The translations under genes and the position numbers were made by a program. Source: Gluconobacter cerinus (GTDB taxonomy: Bacteria > Pseudomonadota > Alphaproteobacteria > Acetobacterales > Acetobacteraceae). Taken from it: DNA of 64,000 nucleotides. The notes beneath the pieces are model-generated. The model was not told the DNA's origin and made no database searches. It was given only the letters and a program-made list of their open reading frames with translations. This document shows positions 1-9,355 of the stretch, piece by piece. The DNA lies in contig NZ_BEWM01000001.1 in NCBI RefSeq assembly GCF_002723935.1, forward strand, positions 372,001 to 436,000, written 5' to 3'. Numbering within the stretch: position 1 is the stretch's first letter; each line of letters opens with the position of its first letter.

Positions 1-190
1 GACCCGATAAGAAACTGTTTTTAAGAGCTTTATCTAGTACATTGGGTCCACACACCAATTTCAGAAACCGCCGTCTTAAACCGAGTGAGTTTTCCTGAGG
101 AGAACAACGGCGCTGCATTCTTAATGGAACACGCTCCAAAGACCATAACGCGGCCTGCCCAGCATAATCCTGAACAGGCCTCGAAAAGGT

Positions 191-1003
191 TCAAGCAGCA
201 GTGCGGGCCGTAACACCCAGACGGAAGCCTTCTTTCTTCAGTGCCTGAATGGATGCCTCAGAGTACCTGGCAACCAGCGGCGTTACGTTACCCGGTGCGC
301 ACCAGAAGCCAAGCGTAACGGCGACATTGGCCGGACGAGGCAGAAACGAAACGGATGGCGCGGGCGTTTTGAGAACCAGAGCGTCATTTTCAAACAGCCC
401 CAGAAGCAGTGCACGAGCATTGTCGATATCGTCGTTGTAATCAATCAGCAGACTGACCGACGCCAGAAGCCGCTCTGACTGCGAGCTGTTGATGACAACA
501 TTGTTCGAGAGCGTCCCGTTTGGCACATAGACGATGTCATTGCTGGCATCCTGCAGTACGGTGCGGAACATCTCGATCGAAACAACCGTTCCGGTATTAC
601 CCGCTGCCGTAATGGAATCACCGACCTTGAACGGACGGAACAGCAGGATCAGCACGCCACCCGCAAAGTTGGCAAGACTGCCCTGAAGCGCCATGCCAAC
701 AGCGAGGCCAGCCGCGCCGAGAACCGCGACGAAGGACGTCGTTGCAATGCCAACCATCGAAGCAACGCTGATCAGCAGAAGCGCCTTCAGCAGCAGCCCG
801 ACGACACTGAGCAGAAAGCCCCTGAGAGTCGGCTCAATGTTGCTGGCGGCCATCATGCGGCCCATGCCGCGCGTGATCATGTTGATGATGGACCAGCCCA
901 CCAACAGCACGATAATCGCCAGAACAAGCTGCCCGACGTAACTCAGAAGAGTGGGAAGCCAGCCATAAAACTGTCCCCACAATGTATTGACGTGATTTTC
1001 CAT
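191..1003 (-). CDS. mscS: Small-conductance mechanosensitive channel, MscS family
   Basis: This inner-membrane channel opens under membrane tension and releases solutes during hypo-osmotic shock. The 270-residue protein has three predicted membrane segments at about 18-42, 62-85 and 90-122. The third is the pore helix, with the Gly/Ala pattern GAAGLAVGMALQGSLANFAGG, close to Escherichia coli MscS. A beta domain follows, with VPNGTLSNN near residue 163, and then a C-terminal alpha/beta cage. The length is close to E. coli MscS (286). The ATG at 1003 is preferred because a purine-rich AGAGGGG sits just upstream; a GTG ten codons earlier lacks a comparable site. It is a lone gene, divergent from the formaldehyde dehydrogenase. 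Confidence 0.93.
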   Translation of the reverse strand: MENHVNTLWGQFYGWLPTLLSYVGQLVLAIIVLLVGWSIINMITRGMGRMMAASNIEPTLRGFLLSVVGLLLKALLLISVASMVGIATTSFVAVLGAAGLAVGMALQGSLANFAGGVLILLFRPFKVGDSITAAGNTGTVVSIEMFRTVLQDASNDIVYVPNGTLSNNVVINSSQSERLLASVSLLIDYNDDIDNARALLLGLFENDALVLKTPAPSVSFLPRPANVAVTLGFWCAPGNVTPLVARYSEASIQALKKEGFRLGVTARTAA

Positions 1004-1318
1004 GAACCCCTCTGTCGCTCGTTCAGTTGGCACAGCCGTGCCTACAGATGGATCACAGGGTAGTGGGCTTCCATGGGCGGCTTCAAGTCTGGCTTGAAAA
1101 GTTGGTCGCCTCTTAATTCACAAATCATCCGGCTCAGAAGGTGCCCGCAGGCGAAGGACAGGAATTCCCATCACGTTCGAGCGAGAGGCGCGTCTGTAGC
1201 CCTATGTCACGGTTCCAGAGCACGCGGCGAACGTTGAGGCCCTTGTACGACAACATTTCGTCGTGCCGGGCGACCCCGGCCGCAAGGGATGGCCGCTGCC
1301 CGAACCTGGAGAGAAGCC
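1004..1318. other. Divergent intergenic region with tandem hairpins
   Basis: This 315-base gap between two divergent genes has no convincing ORF. Next to mscS is a short inverted repeat, GGCAC/GTGCC at 1029-1042. On the dehydrogenase side two hairpins sit back to back: ACGAC/GTCGT at 1247-1264 (8-base loop) and GCCGGG/CCCGGC at 1265-1280 (4-base loop). They end about 27 bases before the ribosome-binding site GGAGAG. The region must hold both promoters, but no clear -35/-10 pair stands out. Confidence 0.5.
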
Positions 1319-2512
1319 ATGTCTGACGAAAACAGAGGGGTCGTTTATCTTGGCCCCAATCATGTTGAAGTCCAGCGGATCGATGACCCCAGAATGGAAA
1401 CACCCGATGGCCGGAAGATTGACCACGGCGTCATTCTCAAGGTCGTCTCCACCAATATCTGCGGCTCCGACCAGCATATGGTTCGGGGCCGTACAACAGC
1501 GCCATCCGGGCTGGTCCTCGGCCACGAAATCACCGGCGAAGTCATCGAAACCGGATCGGATGTCGAGATGGTCCGCAAGGGCGATCTGGTCTCCGTTCCC
1601 TTTAACGTCGCCTGTGGGCGATGCCGATGCTGCCGGGAACAGCACACGGGCGTATGCCTGACGGTCAATGCGAGCCGCGCGGGTGGCGCCTATGGCTATG
1701 TGGATATGGGCGGATGGATCGGCGGACAGGCCCGCTACGTCATGGTCCCTTATGCCGACTTCAATCTGCTGCGCTTCCCTGACAAGGCTCAGGCACTTGA
1801 GCGCATCAGAGACCTCACAATGCTGACCGATATTCTCCCCACCGGGTTCCATGGCGCCATCAATGCCAAGGTGGGTGTGGGCTCAACGGTCTATATCGCA
1901 GGAGCAGGCCCTGTCGGCATGGCAGCGGCCGCGTCGGCGCGCATTCTTGGCGCTGCGGTTGTCATGATTGGCGATTTCAATCCTGAACGCCTCGCCCACG
2001 CGAAAGCGGTCGGGTTTGAGCCCATCAACCTCCAAAACCACGACAGGCTTGGTGACCTCATCGAACAGGTCATCGGAACACCAGAGGTCGACAGTTTCAT
2101 TGATGCCGTCGGTTTCGAGGCCAAGGGATATGACGGAAAGGAACAACCAGCCGTCATCCTCAATCAGGCCATGGAAGTCACCCGTCCAGCCGGTGCCATC
2201 GGTATTCCGGGCCTGTATGTGACGGAAGATCCGGGCGCTCATGAAGCTGCGGCGCAGAAAGGCAACCTGACACTCCGGCTGGGTCAGGGCTGGGCCAAAA
2301 GCCAGTCGTTCCACACCGGGCAAACACCCGTTCTGAGATATAACCGGCAACTGATGCAGGCCATTTTGCATGGACGCCTGCCCATCGCAGATATCGTCAA
2401 CGCCACCGTGATTTCACTCGAAGACGCGCCACGCGGCTACCATGATTTCGACAACGGCGCGCCTCGCAAATTCGTTCTAGATCCTCACGGGATGCTGAAA
2501 AACGCAGCCTGA
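1319..2512 (+). CDS. fdhA: Glutathione-independent formaldehyde dehydrogenase (zinc-dependent)
   Basis: A zinc alcohol-dehydrogenase-superfamily enzyme expected to oxidise formaldehyde to formate with NAD+ without glutathione, possibly acting as an aldehyde dismutase. At 397 residues it matches the Pseudomonas putida enzyme (about 398). The catalytic zinc ligands are visible as C48, H69 and D171. The structural zinc set is C99, C102, C105 and C113. The nucleotide-binding turn GAGPVG is at 195-200. The ATG at 1319 follows GGAGAG with a 5-base spacer; a longer reading adds ten codons without support. The gene is probably detoxifying in an oxidative bacterium. Substrate choice among small aldehydes cannot be read from sequence. 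Confidence 0.85.
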   Translation: MSDENRGVVYLGPNHVEVQRIDDPRMETPDGRKIDHGVILKVVSTNICGSDQHMVRGRTTAPSGLVLGHEITGEVIETGSDVEMVRKGDLVSVPFNVACGRCRCCREQHTGVCLTVNASRAGGAYGYVDMGGWIGGQARYVMVPYADFNLLRFPDKAQALERIRDLTMLTDILPTGFHGAINAKVGVGSTVYIAGAGPVGMAAAASARILGAAVVMIGDFNPERLAHAKAVGFEPINLQNHDRLGDLIEQVIGTPEVDSFIDAVGFEAKGYDGKEQPAVILNQAMEVTRPAGAIGIPGLYVTEDPGAHEAAAQKGNLTLRLGQGWAKSQSFHTGQTPVLRYNRQLMQAILHGRLPIADIVNATVISLEDAPRGYHDFDNGAPRKFVLDPHGMLKNAA

Positions 2513-2589
2513 CTCCTGCTTTGTGTCATGATCCGTTTCCTATCGGGTCATGACAACAGGAAATGCGCCTCTTCGACGGAGACCAGTTC

Positions 2590-3159
2590 ATGCCTAACGA
2601 CACGCCCCTGCATTTCGTCACCCTGCTCGGAAGCCTGCGCAAAGCCTCCTTCAACGCGGCAGTTGCGCGCGCTTTGCCCGAACTTGCGCCCGAAGGGGTT
2701 TCCATCACCCCACTCGGATCAATCGGGGATTTTCCGCATTACAATGCGGATGTTCAGGACACAGGCTTTCCGGCCCCCGTTCTGGCCATGGCGGAACAGA
2801 TCCGGGCCGCAGACGGCGTCATCATCGTGACACCGGAATATAATTATTCCATTCCCGGCGTACTGAAGAACGCCATCGACTGGCTCTCCCGCGTAGCGCC
2901 TCAACCTTTCAGTGGCAAACCTGTCGCCATCCAAACGGCGTCCCCCGGCATGATCGGAGGGGCCAGAGCGCAATACAACCTCCGACAGAATATGGTGTTT
3001 CTGGATGCATTTGTTCTTAACCGCCCAGAGGTCATGATTGGCATGGTCGCAGGGAAAGTAGATCCGGAAACGCTGAAACTCATAGACGAACCTACCTGCA
3101 AGTTCATTGCCGGCCAGATCGCCGCGCTCGTCACGCTGACCAGAAAACTCAAGTCCTAA
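2590..3159 (+). CDS. NADPH-dependent FMN reductase (flavodoxin-like)
   Basis: A flavodoxin-fold oxidoreductase of the YieF/ChrR/azoreductase type (NADPH-dependent FMN reductase domain), likely reducing quinones, chromate or azo compounds in the cytoplasm. The 189-residue protein has the phosphate-binding loop GSLRKASFN at 14-22 and the family signature PEYNYSIPG at 82-90 followed by LKNAIDW. The ATG at 2590 has GGAG eight bases upstream. It lies 77 bases after fdhA on the same strand, so co-transcription is plausible. It ends at a terminator shared with gltB. The physiological substrate is unknown. Confidence 0.87.
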   Translation: MPNDTPLHFVTLLGSLRKASFNAAVARALPELAPEGVSITPLGSIGDFPHYNADVQDTGFPAPVLAMAEQIRAADGVIIVTPEYNYSIPGVLKNAIDWLSRVAPQPFSGKPVAIQTASPGMIGGARAQYNLRQNMVFLDAFVLNRPEVMIGMVAGKVDPETLKLIDEPTCKFIAGQIAALVTLTRKLKS

Positions 3160-3167
3160 GTCACAGC

Positions 3168-3204
3168 AAAAAAGCCCCGCACCAGAAACCTGATGCGGGG
3201 CTTT
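3168..3204. terminator. Bidirectional rho-independent terminator between FMN reductase gene and gltB
   Basis: An 11-bp stem AAAGCCCCGCA (3171-3181) pairs with TGCGGGGCTTT (3194-3204) around a 12-base loop. The minus strand carries six T after the stem, so termination is strongest for gltB; the plus strand has a shorter T tract. Confidence 0.85.
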
Positions 3205-3227
3205 CAGACTTTAATCAATCGAAGCAA

Positions 3228-6200
3228 TCAGGCTGAAAGCTTGGACAGGTCTTCCTGCACATAGCCAATGACCTTGGCATATTCGCGGGGAACGATGTGC
3301 CAGAACTGCTCCAGCGTGTGCTCCCAGCAATGCAGCAGGTCCGCGGCGTACGTACTGCCTGTTTCTTCCACATGCTGCTCGACCAGCGTGCGCAGTTCCA
3401 CATCCCAGCGGCTACCCGGCTGCACGCGGTTCCACATCACCGTGTCCGGATTGATGCGGGATTCAAAGCGGTTCTTCGGATCAAGCACATAGGCCATGCC
3501 GCCCGTGAAGCCTGCACCGAAGTTATCGCCCGTCTCGCCCAGGATCACGACCTTGCCACCGGTCATGTACTCGCAACCGTTCGAGCCACAGCCTTCAACA
3601 ACAGCCGTCGCACCGGAGTTACGGACGGCGAAACGCTCACCAGCCTGCCCAGCCGCAAAGAGCTTGCCACTCGTTGCGCCGTACAGGACCGTGTTGCCAA
3701 TGATCGCGTTCTCTTCCGAACGCCACTGGGACGACGGAGATTGACGCACAACGATCGTCGCACCCGAAAGCCCCTTACCGACGTAATCGTTGGAATCGCC
3801 TTCCACGATCATCTTCAGACCCTGCACCGCGAAGGCACCAAGGGACTGACCAGCCGACCCGCGAAGCGACAGCGTGAGCTGACCCTCCGGCAGTTCATGC
3901 ATCCCGAACTGACGGGTGATCATGCCGGAAATACGTGTCCCGATCGCGCGATGCGTGTTCTGCACGTTGTAGTGCAAGTGCAGCTTCTCACGACGCTCGA
4001 ACAGCGGGATCGCATCGGCCACGATCTGCGCGTCCAGCGTTTCCGGAACCTCGTTGCGGCCCTCACGGGTGCAGTATCGCGCATGTTCACCCGGATCGGC
4101 CTGCACCAGCAGGGAGTTCAGATCCAGATCGTCCAGATAGTCCGCACCACGGGAGACCTGACGCAGCATGTCCGTGCGGCCAATGACGTCCTTCAGGGAG
4201 CGAACGCCCAGATCGGCAAGGATATGGCGAATATCTTCGGCAATCAGCGTGAAAAGGTTGATGACCTTCTCCGGTGAGCCCTCGAACTTCGCACGCAGCT
4301 TTTCATCCTGAACGCAGACGCCGACCGGGCAGGTGTTGGAATGGCACTGACGCACCATAATGCACCCCATGGCCACCAGCGCGGCCGTACCAATGCCGAA
4401 CTCTTCCGCACCCAGCATCGCCGCCATGACCACGTCACGGCCCGTCTTGATGCCGCCATCCGTCCGCAGCACCAGACGATGACGCAAACGGTTGAGCATC
4501 AGAACCTGATGCGCTTCGGACAGGCCCATTTCCCACGGCAGACCCGCATAATGGATCGAAGACTGCGGGCTGGCACCCGTACCACCGGAATGACCGGAGA
4601 TCAGGATGGCATCAGCCTTCGCCTTCGCCACACCGGCCGCAATCGTGCCTATACCCGTGCGGGCAACCAGCTTCACGGTGACGGTTGCCGTTGGGTTGAC
4701 CTGCTTCAGATCATAAATGAGCTGGGCCAGATCCTCGATCGAATAGATGTCATGATGCGGCGGAGGCGAGATCAGCGTCACACCCGGCGTCGCATGACGC
4801 AGGCGACCAATCAGCTCCGTGACCTTGAAGCCCGGAAGCTGTCCACCCTCACCCGGCTTCGCGCCCTGGGCCATCTTGATTTCGATTTCGCGGCAGTCAT
4901 TCAGATACTGCGCGGTCACACCGAACCGGCCAGACGCCACCTGCTTGATCGCGGAAGACGCATTGTCCCCGTTCGGGCGCGGCTTGGAACGCTCGGCGTC
5001 CTCGCCACCCTCACCAGAATCAGACTTCGCGCCAATCCGGTTCATGGCAATCGCCAGCGTCTCATGCGCTTCCGGGCTCAGGGCACCCAGCGAAATGCCC
5101 GGCGCGACAAGACGACGACGGATCTGCGTGATGCTTTCAACCTCGTCCACCGGGATCGGTGCATGAGGTGCCTTGAAGTCCAGCAGGTCACGGAGGGCGA
5201 CCGGCGGCATCTGACGCACGGCATCGGCGTAACGGCGATACAGCGTATAGCTGTTGGCCGAAACAGCGCTTTGCAGCATGTGCACAAGCTGGCCGGAGAA
5301 CGCATGCGTCTCTCCCTGACGACGCAGCTTGTAGCGACCACCGACCGGAAGCGCTTCAACCTTCTGATCCCACGCAGCCGCATGAGCCTTCAGGATGTTG
5401 CGGGCGATACCCGGTAGACCAATGCCGGAAATACGCGACGGCATGCCCGGGAAGAACTCGGCCACCAACGCACGGGACAGACCAATAGCTTCGAAATTGT
5501 AGCCACCGCGGTAAGCCGAGATGATGGAAATCCCGAACTTGGACATGATCTTGAGCAGACCCTTGTCCACCGCCTTGCGGTAACGTTCCATCGCCTCACG
5601 CATCGTCATCTGGCCAAACAGGCCACGACGCAGACGGTCCGCGATGCTGTGCTGGGCCAGCGCCGGATTCACCGTCGTCGCACCAACACCGATCGTCACG
5701 GCAATGGCGTGAACGTCGATGGCACTGGACGTCCGCACGTTCAGGGACGTGAACGTGCGCAGGGAATGACGCACAAGATGAACATGCACGGCAGCCGTCG
5801 CAAGGATCATCGGCACGGCCACACGATCCGGCCCGGTATTCTCATCCGTCAGGAACAGATGGGTGCAACCGCCACGGACATGATCTTCCGCCTGAACGCG
5901 GATGGACGCGATCGCCGCACGCAGCCCTTCTTCGCCGTCCTCAACCGGGAAAGTACAGTCGATCGAGGCTGCGTTCTCACCGCAGACTTTCCGCAGTTCA
6001 TCAAACTCACCAACCGTCAGAACCGGGCTGGGGAGTTGAAGCAGATCGCACTGTTCCGGGCGCTCGTCGAGAATGTTCCCCAGATTGCCCAGACGCGTAA
6101 TCAGGCTCATCACCCGCGTTTCACGCAGGGAGTCGATCGGCGGGTTCGTAACCTGGCTGAAGCCCTGACGGAAATAATGCGACAGGCCACGATAGATCTT

Positions 6201-7748
6201 GGACAGAACCTGAAGCGGCGTGTCATCCCCCATGGAGCCCAGAGCTTCGGCAGCCGTCTCGACCATCGGGTGAAGGATGGTTTCCAGCTCTTCATGCGTC
6301 AGGCTGACGGCCATCTGCTGGCGACGCAGCACGTCGGCGGCCATACCTTCCGGCTCGACCACATCCCGCACGATCGGCTCGATATTGCGGATGCGCTTGA
6401 CCCAAGACTGGAAATCCTGACGGGAGGCCAGCATTTCAAGCAGTTCATCCGGCTGGTAGAGGCGACCTTCCTTGAGGTCGAGCGCCAGCGTCTGCCCCGG
6501 ACCAAGGCGCCCGCGACGCTGAATACGCGCTTCCGGCACGCGAACCATGCCCGCTTCTGAACCCACGATCAGCAGGTTGTCATTCGTGATGGAATACCGC
6601 AGCGGACGCAGACCCGCACGATCCAGCCCCGCAATGACCCAGCGGCCATCCGTTGCACAGACCGCAGCCGGGCCATCCCACGGTTCGATGACCGCATTGC
6701 AGTAGCGGAACATGGCGCGCGCTGCGGGAGAAATCGCGGAGTTCGCGCCGCTGGACGCCGGAATGAGCATCATCTTGGCCATCGGCGCGCTGCGGCCACC
6801 GAAGGTCATGAGTTCGAAGACGTTATCCAGCGCAGCCGTATCTGAACCCGCAGCCTGCACGACCGGCTTCAGATCCTCCATATAAGGATCGAGAGCTGCG
6901 TTCGAGAGGCGCGTTTCGTGCGACCGCATCCAGTTGGTGTTGCCGGAGATCGTGTTGATCTCACCGTTATGCGCCACCTTGCGGAACGGCTGGGCCAGCT
7001 TCCAGGTCGGGAACGTGTTGGTCGAGTAACGCTGATGGTAGATCGCGAACCGAGAGACGAAGCGCTCGTCCAGAAGATCCGGATAAAAATCCGTCAGGTT
7101 CTCGGCAAGGAACATGCCCTTATAGATGACCGAACGGCAGGACAGCGAGCAGATGTACAGATCCACCTGCTGCCGGGTCGCCTGCTTCTCGATGCGACGA
7201 CGCAGCACATAGAGGTCGCGCTCGAACTCGTCTTCCGAGCGAGCCAGCGTATTGCGGATCATGATCTGTTCGATTTCGGGGCGCGTCTGGTTGGCTTTCT
7301 CGCCAATGCAGGCCGTGTCGATCGGCACCTGACGCCAGCCGTAGATTCCGTAACCGAAGTTCAGAACCTCGGTTTCGATGATCTGTCGACCCGCTTCCTG
7401 CGACGCCAGATCCGTTTTCGGCAGAAACACCATGCCAACGGCAATGCGACCGTCGATCGTGTCATCGCTGGAGCTGTTATGAATGGCTTCCGCGAAGAAA
7501 TCCTGCGGGATTTCGACATGGATGCCCGCGCCATCGCCCGTCTTGCCATCAGCATCGACAGCACCACGATGCCAGATGTTGCCCAGAGCTTCGATACCGG
7601 CCTTCACAACAGCGCGGGACGGCTTGCCATCCAGAGCAGCCACAAGGCCCACACCACAGGAATCGCGCTCCTGCGTCGGGTCATACAGACCTTTCAGGCG
7701 TTCTACGTTCTCAGTGTATTCGCGGATGAAATCGGTGTTCTGTGTCAT
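3228..7748 (-). CDS. gltB: Glutamate synthase [NADPH] large subunit
   Basis: The alpha subunit converts 2-oxoglutarate and glutamine to two glutamates, in complex with GltD. The 1506-residue length is standard. Domains in order are an N-terminal class II glutaminase, a central domain, an FMN-binding TIM barrel and a C-terminal glutamine-synthase beta-helix. The nucleophile is C31 in RDSCGVG; it should become N-terminal after removal of a 30-residue propeptide. Cysteines of the 3Fe-4S cluster lie in CIMVRQCHSNTCPVGVC near residues 1132-1148. The start ATG has GGAGG seven bases upstream and overlaps the gltD stop as ATGA, so the two are translationally coupled. gltD precedes gltB here, the reverse of the enterobacterial order. 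Confidence 0.97.
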   Translation of the reverse strand: MTQNTDFIREYTENVERLKGLYDPTQERDSCGVGLVAALDGKPSRAVVKAGIEALGNIWHRGAVDADGKTGDGAGIHVEIPQDFFAEAIHNSSSDDTIDGRIAVGMVFLPKTDLASQEAGRQIIETEVLNFGYGIYGWRQVPIDTACIGEKANQTRPEIEQIMIRNTLARSEDEFERDLYVLRRRIEKQATRQQVDLYICSLSCRSVIYKGMFLAENLTDFYPDLLDERFVSRFAIYHQRYSTNTFPTWKLAQPFRKVAHNGEINTISGNTNWMRSHETRLSNAALDPYMEDLKPVVQAAGSDTAALDNVFELMTFGGRSAPMAKMMLIPASSGANSAISPAARAMFRYCNAVIEPWDGPAAVCATDGRWVIAGLDRAGLRPLRYSITNDNLLIVGSEAGMVRVPEARIQRRGRLGPGQTLALDLKEGRLYQPDELLEMLASRQDFQSWVKRIRNIEPIVRDVVEPEGMAADVLRRQQMAVSLTHEELETILHPMVETAAEALGSMGDDTPLQVLSKIYRGLSHYFRQGFSQVTNPPIDSLRETRVMSLITRLGNLGNILDERPEQCDLLQLPSPVLTVGEFDELRKVCGENAASIDCTFPVEDGEEGLRAAIASIRVQAEDHVRGGCTHLFLTDENTGPDRVAVPMILATAAVHVHLVRHSLRTFTSLNVRTSSAIDVHAIAVTIGVGATTVNPALAQHSIADRLRRGLFGQMTMREAMERYRKAVDKGLLKIMSKFGISIISAYRGGYNFEAIGLSRALVAEFFPGMPSRISGIGLPGIARNILKAHAAAWDQKVEALPVGGRYKLRRQGETHAFSGQLVHMLQSAVSANSYTLYRRYADAVRQMPPVALRDLLDFKAPHAPIPVDEVESITQIRRRLVAPGISLGALSPEAHETLAIAMNRIGAKSDSGEGGEDAERSKPRPNGDNASSAIKQVASGRFGVTAQYLNDCREIEIKMAQGAKPGEGGQLPGFKVTELIGRLRHATPGVTLISPPPHHDIYSIEDLAQLIYDLKQVNPTATVTVKLVARTGIGTIAAGVAKAKADAILISGHSGGTGASPQSSIHYAGLPWEMGLSEAHQVLMLNRLRHRLVLRTDGGIKTGRDVVMAAMLGAEEFGIGTAALVAMGCIMVRQCHSNTCPVGVCVQDEKLRAKFEGSPEKVINLFTLIAEDIRHILADLGVRSLKDVIGRTDMLRQVSRGADYLDDLDLNSLLVQADPGEHARYCTREGRNEVPETLDAQIVADAIPLFERREKLHLHYNVQNTHRAIGTRISGMITRQFGMHELPEGQLTLSLRGSAGQSLGAFAVQGLKMIVEGDSNDYVGKGLSGATIVVRQSPSSQWRSEENAIIGNTVLYGATSGKLFAAGQAGERFAVRNSGATAVVEGCGSNGCEYMTGGKVVILGETGDNFGAGFTGGMAYVLDPKNRFESRINPDTVMWNRVQPGSRWDVELRTLVEQHVEETGSTYAADLLHCWEHTLEQFWHIVPREYAKVIGYVQEDLSKLSA

Positions 7749-9178
7749 TCCGCAGCCTCCAGCGCCAGGGTCTCGGTCAGAGAAAGGTGAATTGCATCAG
7801 CCGCATCACGGCCGTCCTTGATGGCCCAGACAACGAGGCTCGCACCACGGACAATGTCGCCACCAGCGAACACGCCCGGCAGGCTCGTCTGGAAACCGCC
7901 CGGCGGAACCGTCAGCGTGCCCCAGCGCGTCACGGCAAGCTCCGGCTGCTGCCACTGGCCCGGCAGGTCTTCCGGATCGAAACCCAGCGCGCGGATCACA
8001 AGGTCGCCTTCAATAATGGAATGCTGGCCCGTGCCTTCGATGGAACGGCGGCCCGTGGCATCCGGTGCACCAAGACGCATTTTCAGCACCTTCACACCTT
8101 CAACCGTGCCTTCGCCTAGAAACTCTTCCGGCGCAGCCAGCCACTCGAAGTTCGCGCCTTCTTCCTCGGCGTTGTAAACTTCCTGACGGGAGCCCGGCAT
8201 GTTCGCACGGTCACGGCGATAAACGCAGGTAACCTTCTCGGCGCCCTGACGGATAGACGTCCGAACGCAGTCCATGGCCGTATCGCCACCACCGATGACA
8301 ACAACACGACGGCCCTTGGCATGAAGTGCTGCATCTTCACCGGGGTCTTCGTCATATCCACGACGGTTCGAGGCCGTCAGGAAGTCAATTGCATCCACAA
8401 CGCCGTTCAGGTCAGCACCCGGCACATCCACGGAGCGCGAACGATACACGCCCGTTCCAAGGAACACCGCGTTATGACGCGTCCGCAGATCATCCAGTGA
8501 CGTCTCCCCCTCACCCGCACCGATTGGGGTGGAAAGGTGGAAGATGATGCCCTGCTCTTCCAGCAGCTTGTGACGACGGGCCACGACATGCTTTTCCAGC
8601 TTGAAGCTCGGAATACCGTACGTCAGCAAGCCGCCCACACGGTCCTGACGTTCATAGACATGAACCTCATACCCACGTGCCCGCAGACGCTCCGCACAGG
8701 CCAGACCGGCAGGCCCGGAACCCACGACGCCAACACTGACTTTGAGTTCACGATCCGGCAGACGCGGCTGCACCCAGCCCTGCTCAAAAGCATTTTCCGT
8801 AATAAAGCGTTCGACAGCACCGATCGTGACGCTCTCGAACCCCTTCTGGATCACGCAATTGCCTTCACACAGGCGATCCTGCGGACAGATGCGACCGCAG
8901 ATTTCCGGGAAGGTATTGGTAGCCGAAGACATCTCGTAGGCTTCCTGCAAACGGTCTTCTGCCGTCAGCTTCAGCCAGTCCGGAATGTTGTTACCAAGAG
9001 GGCAATGCACGGAGCAGAACGGAATTCCACACTGAGAGCAGCGAGAGGCCTGCTCTTCAGCGCGGCTCATCGCAAACCCACGGTAAATCTCTCCAAAGTC
9101 TGCACGACGCTCGGCAGCGTCACGCTTCTCCGGAAGGATCTGTGGGTGATTGACGAACTGCAACATCCGTTCGGCCAT
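7745..9178 (-). CDS. gltD: Glutamate synthase [NADPH] small subunit
   Basis: The beta subunit oxidises NADPH through FAD and passes electrons over 4Fe-4S clusters to GltB. Two four-cysteine sets are visible: C47, C50, C55, C59 and C94, C98, C104, C108. The FAD-binding GSGPAG follows near 153-158 and the NADPH-binding VVVIGGGDTAMD near 292-303. The length of 477 residues is typical. The start ATG has TAGGAG nine bases upstream. It is the first gene of a two-gene operon, and its last base pairs overlap the gltB start. The 177-base upstream gap should hold the promoter; only weak sigma-70-like boxes are visible. Confidence 0.96.
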   Translation of the reverse strand: MAERMLQFVNHPQILPEKRDAAERRADFGEIYRGFAMSRAEEQASRCSQCGIPFCSVHCPLGNNIPDWLKLTAEDRLQEAYEMSSATNTFPEICGRICPQDRLCEGNCVIQKGFESVTIGAVERFITENAFEQGWVQPRLPDRELKVSVGVVGSGPAGLACAERLRARGYEVHVYERQDRVGGLLTYGIPSFKLEKHVVARRHKLLEEQGIIFHLSTPIGAGEGETSLDDLRTRHNAVFLGTGVYRSRSVDVPGADLNGVVDAIDFLTASNRRGYDEDPGEDAALHAKGRRVVVIGGGDTAMDCVRTSIRQGAEKVTCVYRRDRANMPGSRQEVYNAEEEGANFEWLAAPEEFLGEGTVEGVKVLKMRLGAPDATGRRSIEGTGQHSIIEGDLVIRALGFDPEDLPGQWQQPELAVTRWGTLTVPPGGFQTSLPGVFAGGDIVRGASLVVWAIKDGRDAADAIHLSLTETLALEAAE

Positions 9179-9355
9179 GCGCCGTGTCTCCTAAAAACAG
9201 AACGCACGCCAAAGCGTACGAAATTTGTGGAATACCAGCTATTCCGTCAGTTTACGCGATAATAGTCAGCAATGCTTACCAATATAAAAAAACCGACCTC
9301 ATAGCGTCACTTTTCTTGCGTGAGTGTCACATTTTATAGGTCCGATACGGACCAA

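Noticed and set aside
154-181. Inverted repeat GGCCTG/CAGGCC after mscS as a terminator
   Set aside because: Six-bp stem with a loop of about 17 bases and no T tract on the minus strand.
1029-1042. TGGCAC near 1028 as half of a sigma-54 promoter for fdhA or mscS
   Set aside because: No TTGC element at the required spacing; the match is part of a small inverted repeat.
3297-5417. Long plus-strand ORFs of 326 and 358 codons (3297-4277, 4341-5417) antisense to gltB
   Set aside because: They lie fully inside a clear GltB frame, have Arg/Gln/His-rich composition typical of the reverse strand of GC-rich genes, and show no family pattern.
5649-9262. Plus-strand ORFs antisense to gltB and gltD (for example 5649-6560, 6918-7790, 8537-9262)
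   Set aside because: Shadows of the real genes; no ribosome-binding site or recognisable domain.
9241-9300. Sigma-70 or sigma-54 promoter for gltDB
   Set aside because: Only partial boxes (for example GTGACG-N18-TATATT on the minus strand); not good enough to list.
9339-9353. GGTCCG-ATA-CGGACC hairpin as terminator of the NDUFA9-like gene
   Set aside because: Short stem with no T tract; mentioned only within the gene entry.
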